A DNA stretch of 34,835 nucleotides from Opitutaceae bacterium (GTDB lineage: Bacteria; Verrucomicrobiota; Verrucomicrobiia; Opitutales; Opitutaceae): positions 1-34,835 of the forward strand of contig JANQKU010000164.1 of the NCBI GenBank assembly GCA_028280955.1, read 5' to 3'. Shown piece by piece: positions 8,418 to 17,251 of the stretch; positions within the stretch are counted from its first letter, which is position 1; the number at the start of each line of letters is the position of its first letter. The translations under genes and the position numbers were made by a program. The notes beneath the pieces were generated by a model, which was not told the origin of the DNA, searched no databases, and saw only the letters and a program-made list of their open reading frames with translations.

Positions 8418-9122
8418 ATGATCACCACTATTGGAATCGATGCCGATGACACGCTATGGCATAATGAAACGATCTTTGAGAGTACCCATCAAAAATATAA
8501 GGATCTACTTTCCCGGTATCATGATCCGGAAACAGTTGAAGAAACCCTTTACGCCACTGAAATGCGTAACCTCGAACTTTTTGGATACGGGATAAAAGGA
8601 TTCACTCTATCTTCCATTGAAACAGCCATTCAACTGACCAAAGGTGAAATCAGTGCAGATGAGATCAAGACCATTCTCGACTTTGCCAAAAATATGTTGA
8701 AGCACCCGGTCGAACTCCTCGATGGCGTCTCCGAAACCCTGCATACCCTTTCGGCACAGTATGAACTCATCGTCATCACAAAAGGTGACCTTCGTGATCA
8801 GGAACGCAAACTGTCACAATCAGGCTTGAAGCAATATTTCAAACACTGCGAAATTGTTTCCGATAAAACGACATCTACCTATGGTCGAATCCTAAGTCGA
8901 TATAAGATAGCTCCTGAAAATTTTCTCATGGCTGGCAATTCCCTTAAATCAGATATCATACCTGTCCTTGAAATAGGTGGAACCGGAGTGTATCTTCCCT
9001 ATCCTCTTACCTGGGCTCATGAAAAACCGAATCTCCCTCCCGAAAACCATAAACGATTCTATCAACTTGAAAACATTAGAGAACTTCCCGAATTAATCAC
9101 GACACTTTTAAAAGCTGACTGA
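8418..9122 (+). CDS. HAD-superfamily hydrolase
   Basis: A 234-residue predicted phosphatase. HAD motif I is IDADDTLW, with nucleophile D8 and acid/base D10; motif II is the Thr in VITKGD (T121); motif III is probably K150; motif IV is GNSLKSD, ending in D179. The region between motifs I and II is a helical C1-type cap of about 90 residues (LFGYGIKGF). Such enzymes usually remove phosphate from small metabolites, and the substrate cannot be read from sequence. It starts 19 bp after mtnA and is probably co-transcribed with it. The N-terminus does not match the enolase-phosphatase MtnC, so a methionine-salvage role is only possible by position. Confidence 0.87.
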   Translation: MITTIGIDADDTLWHNETIFESTHQKYKDLLSRYHDPETVEETLYATEMRNLELFGYGIKGFTLSSIETAIQLTKGEISADEIKTILDFAKNMLKHPVELLDGVSETLHTLSAQYELIVITKGDLRDQERKLSQSGLKQYFKHCEIVSDKTTSTYGRILSRYKIAPENFLMAGNSLKSDIIPVLEIGGTGVYLPYPLTWAHEKPNLPPENHKRFYQLENIRELPELITTLLKAD

Positions 9123-9162
9123 GAAGTCGGTTTCTTAATTAAAGCCCAACCACAACTAACTC

Positions 9163-9561
9163 ATGGAAAAGATCATCAAATCTGAAGATGAATGGAAAAA
9201 AGAACTGACCCCTGAACAGTTTCATGTGCTTCGACAAAAAGGAACAGAACACGCCTTCACGGGAATATACACAGATAACAAAAAAGAAGGCCGTTATCGC
9301 TGCGCTGGTTGCGGACTCCCTCTCTTTTCGTTCGCAACAAAATTTGATTCCGGTTCCGGATGGCCAAGTTTCTTCCAACCGGAGAAAGAAGACCATATCG
9401 AAGAACATATCGATAACAGCCTGAGCAGACAACGAACCGAAGTAACCTGTGCTCGATGTGGTGGGCACCTCGGACATGTTTTTGAAGATGGCCCAGCACC
9501 GACCGGACTGCGCTATTGCATCAATTCTGTCAGTCTCACCTTTAGTTCTGAAGAAAAATAA
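9163..9561 (+). CDS. msrB: Peptide-methionine (R)-S-oxide reductase
   Basis: A 132-residue protein that reduces the R form of methionine sulfoxide in proteins. Four zinc ligands are visible as two CxxC pairs, C47/C50 (CAGCG) and C96/C99 (CARCG). The catalytic C119 is in [11 protein letters not shown]. Other family marks are [11 protein letters not shown] (60-70) and [16 protein letters not shown] (100-115). There is no signal peptide, so it acts in the cytoplasm. Only MsrB is encoded here; the S-specific MsrA is not in the window. It lies 40 bp after the HAD gene and 12 bp before a small conserved protein, consistent with one transcription unit from mtnA. Confidence 0.95.
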   Translation: MEKIIKSEDEWKKELTPEQFHVLRQKGTEHAFTGIYTDNKKEGRYRCAGCGLPLFSFATKFDSGSGWPSFFQPEKEDHIEEHIDNSLSRQRTEVTCARCGGHLGHVFEDGPAPTGLRYCINSVSLTFSSEEK

Positions 9562-9573
9562 AACCATATTTCA

Positions 9574-9837
9574 ATGATTACCGTGGTAAAAGTTTCTCCC
9601 TCACACTTTGAAGTGACCGTCTCCGGCGAAACGACGACAGCACATCAGGTCACTCTTTCAGACGAATACCACCAGCATCTGACAAATGGAACCATTACGC
9701 CTGAATCACTCATTGAAAAATCATTTGAATTTCTTCTGGCAAGAGAAAGCAATACCAGCATCTTACGCACATTTGATCTACCCCTCATCAGTAATCATTT
9801 CCCGGAATATGAAAAAGTCATTATGGACTCAACTTGA
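9574..9837 (+). CDS. Small conserved protein of unknown function (87 aa)
   Basis: An 87-residue soluble protein beginning MITVVKVSPSHFEVTVSG, predicted as a short beta hairpin followed by helices. It includes the blocks HQVTLSDEYHQHLTNG and PESLIEKSFEFLLARE, and ends near FPEYEKVI. I recognise the general pattern as a widespread small uncharacterised family in Gram-negative bacteria but cannot name a function. It starts 12 bp after msrB on the same strand, so it is likely translated from the same message. There are no cysteines, signal sequence or membrane segments. Confidence 0.75.
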   Translation: MITVVKVSPSHFEVTVSGETTTAHQVTLSDEYHQHLTNGTITPESLIEKSFEFLLARESNTSILRTFDLPLISNHFPEYEKVIMDST

Positions 9838-9913
9838 ACAAACAAAATTTTTTTATATCATTCAGGAACCTTTTCCAACATTTCTGAGTCTTACGTAATG
9901 ATCATTTGGAACA

Positions 9914-10411
9914 ATGAAAAAACGAACACTAACATCTATCTTGGGCGCGCTTCTCTTTGGGATGATCTCTTTGGTTGGGCAAAGCAACGCCCCTGTAGTC
10001 GAAATCACTTTTAGTGATCCGGACTCTTTTACGGATATTCGCTCTAAAAGAAGTAGCGACGAAAGCGACTATTCCTGGATCCTGGTTGACCTCAGTAAAC
10101 ACCTCCAAAAACTCGTCGCCACCTACCTGAACGAAGGGGACCATCTCACTGTGACTATAACTGATATTGATCTGGCCGGTAACCTTGAATTCTGGCACGC
10201 TCCTGGAGACCCTCGCATCATACGGGATGTTTACCCCCCTCTCATCAGACTTGAATTTAAACTCATTGATCAGAGCGGAATGGTGAAAGCCGAAGGTTCA
10301 CGTCGTCTGAGCGACCGTAATTTTCTAGGTAAGATATCGGGAAATAGAACAGATCCTCTTCGTTATGAAAAAGAACTCCTCAAAAAATGGGTGAAGAAGG
10401 AACTCTCATAA
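9914..10411 (+). CDS. DUF3016 family exported protein
   Basis: A 165-residue protein with an N-terminal signal peptide (about residues 1-26, MKKRTLTSILGALLFG, then a small-residue cleavage region near QSNA). The mature part matches the DUF3016 pattern: a V-x-I-x-F-x-DPDSFTD start, the TITDIDLAGNLEFW block, the VYPPLIRLEFKLID block, and a C-terminal RYEKELLKKWVKKEL. The family is found in envelopes of Gram-negative bacteria and its function is unknown. It stands 76 bp after the small conserved gene on the same strand. No lipobox Cys is present, so it is probably periplasmic. Confidence 0.82.
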   Translation: MKKRTLTSILGALLFGMISLVGQSNAPVVEITFSDPDSFTDIRSKRSSDESDYSWILVDLSKHLQKLVATYLNEGDHLTVTITDIDLAGNLEFWHAPGDPRIIRDVYPPLIRLEFKLIDQSGMVKAEGSRRLSDRNFLGKISGNRTDPLRYEKELLKKWVKKELS

Positions 10412-10433
10412 ATTTTACTTTTAACCACCCATT

Positions 10434-10700
10434 TTAGGAATCATTCGAAGCGGCCTTCCACCAGCAAAATAGAATCCTTAAACTTAGCCCAAAGCAGATT
10501 GCGCCTGAGGTGAGGTTACCTAAAACCAACACCAAGCTGAATGGTGCAGGGGTCACCCCAAGATCTGGATAAAAGCACCAATGATGCAGGATTAGCGCGA
10601 GGTAACCCAGCCCTGTATAGGCTGTAAAAGCAAAAAAATCAGAATGGGTAACGCCTGTCTTCATGAGGTAATTGATCCAGTCAATAGTATCGACCGGCAT
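10434..10700 (-). CDS. Possible small membrane protein
   Basis: An 88-residue minus-strand reading frame starting at the ATG at 10698-10700. It contains two hydrophobic stretches, around FFAFTAYTGLGYLALILHHW and around FSLVLVLGNLTSGAICFGL, and ends in KAASNDS. The frame extends upstream to 10889, but that extension is Cys/Lys/Phe-rich and looks non-coding. No homologous family is recognised and there is no clear ribosome binding site. It lies in the otherwise empty 519-bp stretch between the DUF3016 and TPR genes, on the opposite strand to both. It may be a real two-helix protein or chance. Confidence 0.35.
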   Translation of the reverse strand: MPVDTIDWINYLMKTGVTHSDFFAFTAYTGLGYLALILHHWCFYPDLGVTPAPFSLVLVLGNLTSGAICFGLSLRILFCWWKAASNDS

Positions 10701-10930
10701 TGTAAAAGTAAAAGATGACTTACTGAAAAATTTCTGAAATCGTTCAAAACAGTAAAACTTATTCTTTTGTCTACCACTGGATTTTTGGAGATAAAGAAAA
10801 TCACGCCAGTGATTTCCTTTACCACAGACGCTTATATGCTTACATATTCCACCCCATTTCTTATCAGATCCGCTTAACTCGTTGCCCACCTAAGTCTTAT
10901 TCCGCCAAATCCAACATCTTTCTTAGTAAC

Positions 10931-11794
10931 ATGATACTTCGATTTATTGTCCTTTTTTTCGCTCTATTGTCTCTGACAACAGTTACTCTGCTTGCTGAAG
11001 AGGAAGGACCAAAAACGGAGACACTTGCAGAAAGGCAGCTCAAAGCCCTCGTTCAGAGAGAAAAAGAAATATGGGAAACCTTGAATACCGCTACCAACGA
11101 TGCCGATGTGGAAACACTTAAACCAAAATTGAGGGATGTTGCCGCATCCTACGACAATCTCATTAGCAACAATCCGGATTTCACCGCAGCTTATGTTGCT
11201 TATGGTCTTCTCTTATCCCGTATTGGTGAACGTAAGGCATCTGTATCCATTTTCTTACAAGCTAATGAGATTGATTCAAAAATCCCAATCGTAAAAAACC
11301 AATTGGGAAACTATTGCATTGAAGAAGCAAAATATAAAGAAGCTCTTCCCTACTACCTAGAGGCAATTGAATTGGCTCCTGAGGAGCCTCTTTATCGCTA
11401 TCAGTTGGGGACCCTCTTAACAGAGTTCATGAAGTTTTTCATCGTCGATGGAACGTTTACCAGAGAAGCCATCGAAAAGCAGATGCATGAAGCTTTTCAA
11501 AAAGCGGCCGAGCTTGCTCCTTCAGATTTTGCTTACACTTACCGTTATGCAGAAAGTTATTATGATTTGACGGAACCACAATGGGAAGAAGCGCTCACTA
11601 TCTGGGAAAGACTCGAAGAAATGGCTCCTACCAATCTGGAAAAACAAACCGTCCAGTTACATCGAGCAAATATTTACCTCAAACAAGAACGTTTCCTCGG
11701 AGCTCGCTCGCTGATCAATAAGGTTACTGAGCCAACGCTCACCTCGAATAAACAAGCTTTACTTGACGAATTAAATAAGGATGACGCAAAGTAA
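10931..11794 (+). CDS. Exported TPR-repeat protein
   Basis: A 287-residue protein with a signal peptide (about 1-22, MILRFIVLFFALLSL) and at least four TPR-like helical pairs over about residues 55-250. Examples are the FTAAYVAYGLLLSRIGE segment, then NQLGNYCIEEAKYKEALPYY, then PLYRYQLGTLLTEF, and the EEALTIWERLEEMAPTN block. TPR arrays make protein contacts. With the export signal this suggests a periplasmic or envelope scaffold. No catalytic domain is present. The gene is preceded by a long leader and followed by the convergent metW gene 36 bp away. The function is unknown. Confidence 0.8.
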   Translation: MILRFIVLFFALLSLTTVTLLAEEEGPKTETLAERQLKALVQREKEIWETLNTATNDADVETLKPKLRDVAASYDNLISNNPDFTAAYVAYGLLLSRIGERKASVSIFLQANEIDSKIPIVKNQLGNYCIEEAKYKEALPYYLEAIELAPEEPLYRYQLGTLLTEFMKFFIVDGTFTREAIEKQMHEAFQKAAELAPSDFAYTYRYAESYYDLTEPQWEEALTIWERLEEMAPTNLEKQTVQLHRANIYLKQERFLGARSLINKVTEPTLTSNKQALLDELNKDDAK

Positions 11795-11830
11795 ATCTGG
11801 GGAAAGTCCCTGGAGGATCCGACCTTTCAC

Positions 11831-12448
11831 TCACCGAGCTAGATCATAAAGAGCATATCCCGCCGAAAAATTGGGAACTATCCGGCAGGGTGTTTTCCAG
11901 TCTCCACTAAGATAAACCTTTTGGGAAATAGAAATTCCTTCCTTCGAACAGAAATACTCAAATTCTTTGATGGAGACTGGATTGGTAGGCCGGCTGTCAT
12001 GCCATTGATTCGGATAAACCTCATTGATGAAACGACCTCCTTCAAATAACATTCCAAGACGATTTTTCCAATATCCGTGATTAACAAACCCAATCGTTAA
12101 GTGACGACCGACGCGCAAGGCTTCATGGATAATTTTCGATGGGTGAGACAATTCCGGTAATGTGCGGGAGCACAAAATCCTATCAAAAAAACTATCCGGG
12201 AAAGACCCCATAAACGCTTCGAGATCTCCCTGGTAAACGGTAAGCCCCTTCTTCACCCCAGCACGGATCTTTGAAGGATCCAAATCCACTCCCATTCCGA
12301 TGATAGACTTTTTCTGTTTAAGGAATTCGAGCATCACACCCCGCCCGCAACCCAAGTCAAGGATCCGACTGCCCGGTTCGACCCAGTCCAAAATGATCTG
12401 CATATCTACACTGCGTTTTTCAGATGCCCTTTTCATATCAATCATCAC
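11831..12448 (-). CDS. metW: Methionine biosynthesis protein MetW (SAM-dependent methyltransferase fold)
   Basis: A 205-residue protein with a Rossmann methyltransferase core. The SAM-binding motif ILDLGCGRGVMLEFL begins around residue 29, the acidic strand end is GVDLDPSKI, and a later block is DRILCSRTLPELSHP. The C-terminal SIKEFEYFCSKEGI is typical of MetW. MetW is required together with MetX for homoserine acylation in several bacteria and directly interacts with it. The gene overlaps the end of metX by 11 bp on the same strand, which supports translational coupling and the joint role. Confidence 0.9.
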   Translation of the reverse strand: MMIDMKRASEKRSVDMQIILDWVEPGSRILDLGCGRGVMLEFLKQKKSIIGMGVDLDPSKIRAGVKKGLTVYQGDLEAFMGSFPDSFFDRILCSRTLPELSHPSKIIHEALRVGRHLTIGFVNHGYWKNRLGMLFEGGRFINEVYPNQWHDSRPTNPVSIKEFEYFCSKEGISISQKVYLSGDWKTPCRIVPNFSAGYALYDLAR

Positions 12449-13586
12449 TAAAAAACGCTCTCACCAGTTTATACAAATCAGGGGATTCCACTAAAAACGA
12501 GTCATGCCCGAAATCCATGGCGATCTCAGCATAGCTTGCATCTTTCCCCGCACGAAGCATCGCCAGGACAATCTCGCGGTTGCCCTCGGGCGGGAAAAGC
12601 CAGTCTGAGGTAAAACCGACCACCAAAACCTTGGATTTCAGATCCTCGAAGGCTTTTTCCAAAGAACCATATTGCCCTTTTAAATCAAAATAATCCAGAG
12701 CTCGCGTAAAATAAAGATACGTATTTGCATCAAACCGGTTGATAAAACTCTGGCCCTGGTAGCGCAAATAACTTTCCACCTCAAAATCGACATCAAAACT
12801 GAAAACTGTATTGATATCCTCATTACGCCTGCGACGGCCAAACTTCATATCCATACCCTTATCTGACAGATACGTGATATGAGCCATCATCCGAGCAATC
12901 GCTAACCCAACTTTAGGGCCTCCATCTTCTGCATAATTTCCCTGTAACCATTCAGGATCCTGCATAATCGCCTGACGCCCAACTTCGTTAAAGGCAATGG
13001 CTTGCGATCCCTGTTGCGAAGTCGTGGCCATGGGAAGAAGTCTCCCAACAAAATCCGGGAATTCTATACCCCATTGCAGAACCTGCATCCCTCCCATCGA
13101 TCCTCCCACCACAGCATATAATTTGGAAACACCTAAATGATCCACTAATCGTTTTTGAGCCCTGACCATGTCTCGAATACTCACAAACGGAAACTCCAGT
13201 TGATACAACTTGCCCGTCTCCGGATTGATCGAGGTTGGTCCGGTTGACCCCTGGCATCCACCCAGGCAATTACTGCAAACGACAAAAAACCGGTTTGTAT
13301 CAATCGGTTTGCCAGGACCAATCATATTATTCCACCATCCGGGCTTACGATCCTGCAACGAGTGAATACCGGCACAATGATGATCCGCTGTCAGAGCATG
13401 ATTGATTAAGATGACGTTCGATCTTGCCTCATTCAAATGCCCGTAGGTTTCATACCTCAGAGAAAACTCCGGAATGATTCGCCCATTTTCAAACGTGAAG
13501 GGCTCACGAGACACAAAATCAGCATAACTGACCAAGCCAATTTCGCCGAGCTCGTTCGAAGGAGCAGTGTCTTCCGTATCATTCAC
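12438..13586 (-). CDS. metX: Homoserine O-acyltransferase (MetX)
   Basis: A 382-residue alpha/beta-hydrolase-fold enzyme that transfers an acyl group (acetyl or succinyl) to homoserine in the first committed step of methionine synthesis. The catalytic triad is visible: nucleophile S163 in GGSMGGMQ, D328 in FTSDWLFPP and H361 in FGHDSFL. Other family blocks are NHALTADHH, SNCLGGCQGSTGP and RSYLRYQG-like ESYLRYQGQSF. Which acyl-CoA is used cannot be settled by name alone, since MetX enzymes of both kinds exist. The start is a GTG at 13586, as no in-frame ATG is close. No ribosome binding site and no SAM riboswitch are recognisable in the 134 bp before it. Confidence 0.93.
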   Translation of the reverse strand: MNDTEDTAPSNELGEIGLVSYADFVSREPFTFENGRIIPEFSLRYETYGHLNEARSNVILINHALTADHHCAGIHSLQDRKPGWWNNMIGPGKPIDTNRFFVVCSNCLGGCQGSTGPTSINPETGKLYQLEFPFVSIRDMVRAQKRLVDHLGVSKLYAVVGGSMGGMQVLQWGIEFPDFVGRLLPMATTSQQGSQAIAFNEVGRQAIMQDPEWLQGNYAEDGGPKVGLAIARMMAHITYLSDKGMDMKFGRRRRNEDINTVFSFDVDFEVESYLRYQGQSFINRFDANTYLYFTRALDYFDLKGQYGSLEKAFEDLKSKVLVVGFTSDWLFPPEGNREIVLAMLRAGKDASYAEIAMDFGHDSFLVESPDLYKLVRAFFSDD

Positions 13587-13720
13587 GTTTTAACAATTGC
13601 TCATATTTGCCTTTTATAAAACACAAAAATTGGAGCTATTTCTCAAAGGAGCGGCTAACTCTCCAAGAGAGAAACACATCTTCGACAATGTCTGCAAATT
13701 TACTTTAATTGAAACTGCAC

Positions 13721-14464
13721 CTATTCAATCTGTATCGATTCATCGATATCCGCATTTGAAAAAACATTCTGTACATCATCGTTTTCATCAAGAGCATCGA
13801 TTAATCGTTGAACCTGCCGAGCAAGAGATTCATCCGTTATAGGAGTGGTTGTCTCAGGAATGTAGGCGAGTTCGGATGAATCAGGCACAATCCCCTTTTC
13901 TTCCAGAGCACTGGCTACCGCATCATACTCCGATAACGACGTGATGACTTCGTAATATTCAGGATGTGTTTTGATATCGTCCGCTCCCGCATCCAAGGCG
14001 GCTTCCATAAGGTCATCTTCGGAAACACCCTCTTTCCCAATTAAAAATTGCCCACAGTGGTTAAACATAAACGACACAGCGTTCGTTCCTGCTAAATTCC
14101 CACCGTTCTTCGAAAATATCGATCGCACATCCGAAGCGCTTCGGTTCTTATTATCCGTCGTTACCTCCACAATAACAGCTACTCCACCTGGAGCATAACC
14201 CTCGTAAACAAACTGCTCGTAAACGAGCCCTGGCAGTTCTCCCGTCCCCTTTTTGATCGCACGGTCAATGTTATCCGCCGGCATATTTGCAGCCTTCGCC
14301 TTTGCCATCAGGCCACGGAGGCGCGGGTTCATATTGACATCACCGCCACCTGCTTTCGCAGCCAGTGAAATTTCTTTTCCTATGCGGCTAAAGATCTGGC
14401 CACGCTTTGCGTCAGCAGCTCCTTTTGCCCTTTTGATGGTCGACCATTTACTATGTCCAGACAT
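13721..14464 (-). CDS. YebC/PmpR family protein
   Basis: A 247-residue member of the YebC family. The hallmark N-terminus MSGHSKWSTIKRAKGAADAK is followed by RGQIFSRIGKEI, NMPADNIDRAIKKGTG and the VTTDNKNRSASDVRSIF block. YebC proteins have been described as DNA-binding regulators, and recent work ties the family to translation through polyproline stretches. The sequence alone does not tell which applies. Length is normal. It lies 51 bp downstream of yidC on the same strand, at the end of the rpmH-rnpA-yidD-yidC group. Confidence 0.93.
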   Translation of the reverse strand: MSGHSKWSTIKRAKGAADAKRGQIFSRIGKEISLAAKAGGGDVNMNPRLRGLMAKAKAANMPADNIDRAIKKGTGELPGLVYEQFVYEGYAPGGVAVIVEVTTDNKNRSASDVRSIFSKNGGNLAGTNAVSFMFNHCGQFLIGKEGVSEDDLMEAALDAGADDIKTHPEYYEVITSLSEYDAVASALEEKGIVPDSSELAYIPETTTPITDESLARQVQRLIDALDENDDVQNVFSNADIDESIQIE

Positions 14465-14515
14465 GAGTAATTCGTTATTTTAAGACTGTATGTTTTCCAA
14501 AACGCTCAATACTTC

Positions 14516-16333
14516 TTAGCGATTCCTTTTCTTCTTTCGTCTAGCTGGTTGCTGTTTTTGTTTTTTAGTCGAAGGAGGGATGATCTCCACCTCTTCGTCT
14601 TTGTTCTTTCGATTGGTTAATGCCTGTTGTCCGATAGTGAATAGATTCTGGGCCGTCCAGTAAAGAGCCAATCCTGAAGAGAAATTATAAAGCATCACCA
14701 CCATAAGGATTGGCATAAACTTAAAAATCTTCGCCTGCATATTGTCGACCGAAGGCATCGGCATCATCTTCATCTGAAAAAATTGAGTGGCTCCCATCAG
14801 CAAAACGAAAATATTAATTGGAAAACCAAAAATATACGCCACTGTATCCGGACCCGAGAGATCTGTTGCCCATAAAAACTCTGCAAATCGTAATTCAGAC
14901 GCATTCTGCAACATTCTGAAAAAACCAAAGAAAATCGGTATCTGCACAAACATGGGGAGACATCCAGCGACTGGATTTATCTTATGCTCTTTGTAGAGAT
15001 CCATCATCGCCTTCTGCTGTTTCTGAGGATTATCCTTATACTTTTCACGGATCTCCTTCATCGGCCCCTGAAATTTAGCCATATTCTTGGCTGACTTGGC
15101 AGCCTTGGCATTAAGTGGCCAGAGCAACGTCTTGAGAATCACAGTGGTGCCGATAATCGCGATTCCGTAATTTGGAATTATCCCGTGGATGAAATTCATC
15201 AACGTTAGCAGCAATTTCGAAAAGAATCCGAAAAATCCAAATTGCATCACCAAATCTTGACGGCTTTCAAACGAAGTCAGTCGGGAATATTCCTTAGGAC
15301 CGACATAACAATCAAACCCCAATCGCTCCTGTGCGCCAGCTATCAACTGAAGCCCTCTCGTCTGCAAAGTGCCGGTTATACCAATCCGCGGCTTCAATTC
15401 TCCTTCAATCATCGGAAACTCAACCCTCTGTGATTTCACCCCTACCCCTGGAATATCAGGCGTAATCACACTGGTAAAAAACTGGTTTTTAACCGACGCC
15501 CAGACCGTTGCCTGTTGCTTCGTAATAACAAACCGTGGCTCTACGGAACCAATGCCAATTTTACCCAAAATGGGGCTAGCATTAAATTTAGAACGATTGA
15601 TAAAATCCGCATCATCTCCGTCGTAATAACCCACATTTAAATTTATCCCCGGATCACTGGCGCTGATTGGCGCCGCTGTACCCAAATTGTAAGCCAGGGC
15701 CGGAACAACCAGAGAACGGTCCGTTAAATTTCGAAACGTTGTTTCATGACGAATTTCGTAAGGATCTCGTCCATTTTTTCCATCACTGATGCTATAGCTT
15801 CTAAGAATTTCCAGCCGATCTTCGACCACTATCCGAAAAACGACCTCTTTACGACTTTGGCTATACAATGTGTAGATGGCATTCTTATCCGCCCCCGGAA
15901 GATCCATCAGGCTTAAAACCGGGGCAAAATGCAGCTCATTAAAAACATAAGGAGCCTCTTCACCTTTAACGGCAGCAAACTGCTTTAAGACAACATTCTC
16001 TATCGCTCCTCCATGATTCGATAAATGAACTCTGACAAAGTCATTCTCCAGAGGCACCAACTCCTCTTTCTCAGGTAATGATTCTGCACTGGCAATCGTC
16101 GCTGTGCTCAAGACCGGTTGAACAGTGGGCTGTCCCACAACACTCGGAATTTCTTCCAACTGGGGCTTGTTCTCGCCTCCTTCAGATCCAGTCGGTTGTC
16201 CCTCAGGAGATTCCGAAACGGGTGCGGGAGCAGGTGCCTGTCGAGGTGGAGGCGTTACCTGGCTACTATAAAATAGTACTCCGAAAGCGGTCACTAGCAA
16301 AACAAGCCCTATAAGCGTATTCTTTTTATCCAT
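14516..16333 (-). CDS. yidC: Membrane protein insertase YidC
   Basis: A 605-residue inner-membrane insertase of the Gram-negative type. The N-terminal anchor is at about 6-24, followed by a Pro/Glu-rich linker and a large periplasmic beta domain (about 95-345). The conserved five-helix insertase core runs from about 365 to 575, and a very basic tail ends in KKKRNR. It inserts small membrane proteins and helps SecYEG clients. The core includes PLNAKAAKSAKNMAKFQGP, the cytosolic helical hairpin and NPVAGCLPMFVQIPIFFGFF. At the hydrophilic-groove position occupied by R366 in E. coli there is K401, conserved in charge; Bacteroidetes enzymes show the same. It sits in the usual rpmH-rnpA-yidD-yidC order, 147 bp after yidD. 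Confidence 0.96.
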   Translation of the reverse strand: MDKKNTLIGLVLLVTAFGVLFYSSQVTPPPRQAPAPAPVSESPEGQPTGSEGGENKPQLEEIPSVVGQPTVQPVLSTATIASAESLPEKEELVPLENDFVRVHLSNHGGAIENVVLKQFAAVKGEEAPYVFNELHFAPVLSLMDLPGADKNAIYTLYSQSRKEVVFRIVVEDRLEILRSYSISDGKNGRDPYEIRHETTFRNLTDRSLVVPALAYNLGTAAPISASDPGINLNVGYYDGDDADFINRSKFNASPILGKIGIGSVEPRFVITKQQATVWASVKNQFFTSVITPDIPGVGVKSQRVEFPMIEGELKPRIGITGTLQTRGLQLIAGAQERLGFDCYVGPKEYSRLTSFESRQDLVMQFGFFGFFSKLLLTLMNFIHGIIPNYGIAIIGTTVILKTLLWPLNAKAAKSAKNMAKFQGPMKEIREKYKDNPQKQQKAMMDLYKEHKINPVAGCLPMFVQIPIFFGFFRMLQNASELRFAEFLWATDLSGPDTVAYIFGFPINIFVLLMGATQFFQMKMMPMPSVDNMQAKIFKFMPILMVVMLYNFSSGLALYWTAQNLFTIGQQALTNRKNKDEEVEIIPPSTKKQKQQPARRKKKRNR

Positions 16334-16480
16334 TATTGATTACCAAATCTGTATCTGAAAATGTAAGCTGATTTCCCTGTTACAGCCTCGAAGTACGGAA
16401 CACCTCGGAAAAGATCCATCTGATAAACAAGGGAAAAGGATGAGTCATAAACAAAATGAGGCATCATCTAGCAAGCAGAT

Positions 16481-16858
16481 TTAACCTTCCGAAATAGATG
16501 AAGATGGACCCGTTGGTAAACAACGGCACTTTCTCTCCTCTTCGTTTTCTTCATCTGAAGAACAACAGTGTGATTTTTTGGGAGGAACAGGATCGTATCC
16601 ACCTGGGTGAAAAGGATGGCACTTGAGAATGCGAATCAACCCAAAGAACACGCCCCGCAAAAATCCATGTGTCGCAATGTACTCTCTGGTGTAATGCGAA
16701 CAGGTTGGGTAAAAGCGACATCCCATTCCTGGGCCAAAGAAAAATCCCTTTACCGGTGAAATGATCAACTGGTAACCCCGAATGAGCCCCAGAGCTATCC
16801 ATGCCGGGATACGAATCAACCGCTGCCATAAAGATCGTTCTGGAGATTTCATCATCAT
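16481..16858 (-). CDS. yidD: Membrane protein insertion efficiency factor YidD
   Basis: A 125-residue protein of the YidD family, which assists YidC-dependent insertion at the cytoplasmic face. Signature residues are [11 protein letters not shown], then [15 protein letters not shown], then [24 protein letters not shown]. An amphipathic N-terminal helix (about 8-30) probably contacts the membrane. The C-terminal tail is longer than usual and rich in Ser, Glu and Cys. The start at 16858 lies only 9 bp after the rnpA stop, consistent with co-transcription. Family length is typically 70-100 residues, so the tail is the only oddity. Confidence 0.93.
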   Translation of the reverse strand: MMMKSPERSLWQRLIRIPAWIALGLIRGYQLIISPVKGFFFGPGMGCRFYPTCSHYTREYIATHGFLRGVFFGLIRILKCHPFHPGGYDPVPPKKSHCCSSDEENEEERKCRCLPTGPSSSISEG

Positions 16859-16867
16859 TTTGACTTC

Positions 16868-17236
16868 TCAGTCAGATTCTAAGATATGCGCACGTTTCGC
16901 CGCGTGCAAGAATCGCTTCTCCAATTCCTCATATTCAAAACGGTAAGCTGCTGCTTTTAAAACGATGACAATGTCTACTCCCCTGATAAGCTTTTCTTGG
17001 TTAAGTCGGAATATTTCCCGAATCTGTCTTTTCAGACGATTCCGAACCACAGCATTACCTACCCGACGGGAGGCAATCACTCCCAAGCGAATACCTTTAA
17101 AACTGCCATCAGATTCCTTTTTGAGAGCAAAAAAACGAAAGGCATGGCACTCAACGCGACGTCCTTTACGACGAACGGCTGAAAAATCAGCCTGAGTCCG
17201 AATATGTTGCTGGCGATAAAAGCGCATGGCCTTCAT
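16868..17236 (-). CDS. rnpA: Ribonuclease P protein component
   Basis: A 122-residue basic protein, the protein subunit of RNase P that helps the catalytic RNA cleave 5' leaders from tRNA precursors. The RNR motif is present in VVRNRLKRQIREIFRLN (the conserved helix), preceded by LGVIASRRVGNAV. The start at 17236 (MKAMRF) is used; the ATG at residue 4 is also possible. The gene is 15 bp downstream of rpmH, the universal arrangement, and 9 bp upstream of yidD. Confidence 0.94.
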   Translation of the reverse strand: MKAMRFYRQQHIRTQADFSAVRRKGRRVECHAFRFFALKKESDGSFKGIRLGVIASRRVGNAVVRNRLKRQIREIFRLNQEKLIRGVDIVIVLKAAAYRFEYEELEKRFLHAAKRAHILESD

Positions 17237-17251
17237 AAGGCCACACAGTCC

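Noticed and set aside
8418-9122. HAD protein as the MtnC enolase-phosphatase of methionine salvage
   Set aside because: The N-terminal motif (DADDTLW) and cap do not resemble MtnC; only its position suggests a link.
9139-9567. Minus-strand frame of 142 residues
   Set aside because: Antisense shadow of msrB, which has all zinc and catalytic cysteines.
10701-10889. N-terminal extension of the small membrane ORF
   Set aside because: Its Lys/Cys/Phe-rich content looks like non-coding sequence; the downstream ATG is more likely if the gene is real at all.
13587-13720. Possible SAM riboswitch before metX
   Set aside because: Only short stem-like repeats are visible and none of the known SAM riboswitch core sequences are recognised.
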